NCBI GenBank assembly: GCA_963741385.1
Contig: CAVUHO010000006.1
Coordinates: 1-64,000, forward strand
Length of the DNA: 64,000 bases
Reading direction: 5' to 3'
Source: Sulfomarinibacter sp963741385
GTDB lineage: Bacteria > Acidobacteriota > Thermoanaerobaculia > Thermoanaerobaculales > Sulfomarinibacteraceae
Positions 62,232 through 64,000 of the stretch are shown here, one piece after another. The translations under genes and the position numbers were made by a program. The number at the start of each line of letters is the position of its first letter. Positions within the stretch are counted from its first letter, which is position 1. A model generated the notes under the pieces. The model was not told the DNA's origin, searched no databases, and was given only the letters and a program-made list of their open reading frames with translations.

Positions 62232-63778
62232 TCTGTCGCCTTGACTCGCGCCTCAGCTGGAAGATCGGCGCACCGCGGACTGCGGGCGCTGAAAGCGGTC
62301 AAACGACCCCAGACAGCGGGCATCGAGGTGCGGATCGTCGCCATGACGCTCGCGCCCAGGTTTTCGCTGTTCATCGGCACCCGCTTGACATACTCGAGGT
62401 CCAACTCACCCGGCGACCGGCCGTATTTGTAGGCGTAGGTGAAGCTGAGACCGTCCGGCCGCAGCACGACCCCCGGGCACGCCGGGTTGGTCACGGAGAT
62501 ATAGAACTCATCGGCCGTCTCCGGCGCGGCGCCCTCGTCGTCGAGGAGAAGCTTTCTTTCGGCCAGCGCTTCATAGAGTTGAACAGCCGTGAGCACCGCG
62601 GGGTCGATGAAGACGACCTCGTCGGCGATGAGGTCCCGGTAGGGGGTCTCCCCTTCCGGGGTTTTCAACTCCCGAAGTCTGTCGAATGACGCTTCAATTT
62701 CTCCTTGATGGAAAGGAAAGTGGGTACAGCCGAGGATCACCGCTGCGATCGGTTCGGTCGATCCGCTCCGCCGGTAATTCTCGACGAGCGTCGTCGCGTC
62801 GTAGCGGATGTAGTTGTCGACGGAGTTCAGGCGCCACGTCGCCGGGTCTTGCGGATCGCCGAGGAGCCCGTCAGGATCGAAGTCGTATTCCGGAATCAGC
62901 GACAGTTCGATGGGAGCTTCAGGATTGCCCACCGCCGGGCCACGATAGGTCGCGAAGGTGGCGGAACCCGCCGGCACGATGTACTCCGGGTTCCCTTCAA
63001 TCGCACTGGCGAGCCCGAGGCTGCCCTGTTGGATGATCTCGGGAGCTTCCATCCCGGCCATTTCCGATGATCGTTTGATCTCCCGGACATAGCCGTCGCT
63101 CTTGCAGGTGCCGACGGTGGCCATGACGGCCACCGCACCGGTGGTCTTCATTTCGCACAGCGACTCGATCGCGCCATCGGCGCCGGCTGCGACGACACCC
63201 ACAGTGGAGATGGGGATGCCCCACTGCTTCAGAGCATCGTGGATATCTTCGAGGGCATAGGAGGTCGCCGTATTGCAGGCGACGACGATTGCCTTGACGG
63301 GAGGCTTGTCCAGACTCGGGGACGCGGAGGACCTCGACGCCCAATACCGGTTCCCGAGGAGAAACACCGCGTCCTTGAGGGCCAGTTCCTTGAGGAAAGC
63401 GGTCTTCCCCTCCGACGGGTAGTTCCCGTAGGGCATGTTGGCCTGGTCCCCGAGATAGATGAATGACTCGTTCTCGAAATCAGGCCGACCGTCCGGGCCA
63501 AGCTCGTGGGTCAGATTGTTGAAGCGGTCGATCGTCACGATCTCGTTCAAGACGGTGAGCCCGCCGATGCCCGAATCAAACACCCCGATCGGAAGATCCT
63601 CATCCGGTGTCTGGTACTGCTCGAAATCAACGGAAAAGAGACCCGACGTGCCGCTCTGGACCACATCCACGATCGAGGGCGGAACCGGCTCACCGACCTC
63701 GGCACCGGTGCAGCCACAGCAGAGGACGGCACCGATCCCGAGGATGATCCACGGAAAATTTCCCCACCGGTGTTTCAT
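62228..63778 (-). CDS. Lipoprotein of the glutamate/aspartate racemase (MurI) family
   Basis: The 516-residue protein has a lipoprotein-type signal (ILGIGAVLCCGCTGAEVGE). The MurI signatures follow in order: LPIGVFDSGIGGLTVL (about 62-77), LGDQANMPYGNYP, VVACNTATSYAL with catalytic C168 and ILGCTHFPF with catalytic C351. It is about twice the usual 265 residues, with insertions near 80-110, 145-160 and 240-330 and a C-terminal extension after 400. Glutamate racemases are normally cytoplasmic, so an exported form is unusual. GGAGGGG lies six bases before the ATG. The stop codon comes from the end of the 184-bp element. It follows a NagX-like gene by 48 bases, probably one operon. Confidence 0.83.
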   Translation of the reverse strand: MKHRWGNFPWIILGIGAVLCCGCTGAEVGEPVPPSIVDVVQSGTSGLFSVDFEQYQTPDEDLPIGVFDSGIGGLTVLNEIVTIDRFNNLTHELGPDGRPDFENESFIYLGDQANMPYGNYPSEGKTAFLKELALKDAVFLLGNRYWASRSSASPSLDKPPVKAIVVACNTATSYALEDIHDALKQWGIPISTVGVVAAGADGAIESLCEMKTTGAVAVMATVGTCKSDGYVREIKRSSEMAGMEAPEIIQQGSLGLASAIEGNPEYIVPAGSATFATYRGPAVGNPEAPIELSLIPEYDFDPDGLLGDPQDPATWRLNSVDNYIRYDATTLVENYRRSGSTEPIAAVILGCTHFPFHQGEIEASFDRLRELKTPEGETPYRDLIADEVVFIDPAVLTAVQLYEALAERKLLLDDEGAAPETADEFYISVTNPACPGVVLRPDGLSFTYAYKYGRSPGELDLEYVKRVPMNSENLGASVMATIRTSMPAVWGRLTAFSARSPRCADLPAEARVKATD

Positions 63779-63826
63779 GTCTTCCCCTCCAAAATTTCGT
63801 CCACCGCCGATCGGCTGTTCGGAGCC

Positions 63827-64000
63827 TCAGATCTTGATGAAGATCTTCTTGCGATACAACAGCCAGGTGATTCCGAGAATCGCCAGAACGTGGACCGAGG
63901 CCCAGGCCAGCGACGCGAAGTACTCCGGAATCCACGAAGCAAAGAACCGGTGGTAGAGCCACGAATTGAGCGAGATCGTCGACCCTTCGGCGCTCTCCCA
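63827..64000 (-). CDS. NagX-like (heparan-alpha-glucosaminide N-acetyltransferase/DUF5009 type) membrane protein, C-terminal part
   Basis: The last 57 residues are visible: SLNSWLYHRFFASWIPEYFA, a membrane helix SLAWASVHVLAILGITWLL and the basic tail YRKKIFIKI before TGA. That ending (two helices with a short outer loop, then LYRRRIFIK-type tail) is typical of NagX/HGSNAT-like acyltransferases, which are often encoded with GlcNAc catabolic genes. The rest lies beyond the right edge. It is upstream of the racemase-like lipoprotein gene on the same strand, 48 bases away. The family call rests on the C-terminus alone. Confidence 0.6.
   Translation of the reverse strand, partial: WESAEGSTISLNSWLYHRFFASWIPEYFASLAWASVHVLAILGITWLLYRKKIFIKI

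Overview
The window is a GC-rich bacterial chromosome segment. Several traits point to Acidobacteriota, possibly a Thermoanaerobaculia-like lineage: remains of a Ser/Thr kinase with TPRs, a TonB receptor with an N-terminal carboxypeptidase-regulatory domain, exported proteins with short 'DGFE...W' tags, meso-DAP type peptidoglycan genes, and many 'HPDR'-type and other short inverted repeats between genes. This assignment is inferred from gene content; no rRNA or other marker gene is present.

Layout. 1-5.7 kb: the start of an exported protein, a YfcC/DcuC-type carrier, an Asp-box beta-propeller protein and an AT-rich DUF4236 gene. 5.9-9.6 kb: an internally deleted aldo/keto reductase, an ornithine-cyclodeaminase-family enzyme, an SDR and a PLP aminotransferase. 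9.7-12.6 kb: a two-gene surface-glycan operon (a GDP-mannose 3,5-epimerase-like enzyme and an HxRxGD glycosyltransferase). 12.8-19.1 kb: exported repeat proteins (beta-helix, LRR, FG-GAP) around an S9 peptidase. 19.2-22.1 kb: a DUF438/hemerythrin/PAS plus DUF1858-DUF2249 operon and a NifX-SlyD fusion. 22.3-25 kb: a DUF2238 membrane protein and two wrecked pieces of a kinase-TPR gene. 25.3-33 kb: an SSS symporter, a serine hydrolase lipoprotein, an NhaC antiporter, a repeat-dense gap and a sulfatase-like TPR lipoprotein.

33-64 kb is the most coherent part and reads as a peptidoglycan (muropeptide) salvage island. It holds an L-Ala-D/L-Glu epimerase; an operon of MurK/NagK-like sugar kinase, ChbG-type deacetylase, SSS symporter and SPOR-phosphodiester glycosidase; an opposing operon of M14 carboxypeptidase, a 1343-residue NagZ-AmiE-NamZ-like triple fusion and a Tat-exported LD-carboxypeptidase; a forward run of serine hydrolase, LysA, M20 hydrolase, SpmA-SpmB fusion, MurQ and TonB receptor; a reverse operon of SIS-type GlcN-6-P deaminase/isomerase, MurE and Alr; and a reverse pair of NagX-like acyltransferase and a lipoprotein form of glutamate racemase. 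Together these could release GlcNAc and MurNAc from wall fragments outside the cytoplasm, import them, phosphorylate them, convert MurNAc-6-P to GlcNAc-6-P and process the stem peptide. No NagA or AnmK gene is visible here.

The intergenic DNA is heavily structured. It contains two copies of a 184-bp nested-hairpin element whose stems differ by compensatory changes, at least three families of small inverted repeats, 7-, 27-, 38- and 50-bp tandem repeats, and a triplicated ~395-bp block that copied part of a transcription terminator. Several genes look damaged or unusual at the base level: an LRR gene whose signal peptide is read in the wrong frame, a probable frameshift at the start of the M20 gene, and an alanine racemase that appears to start at CTG.
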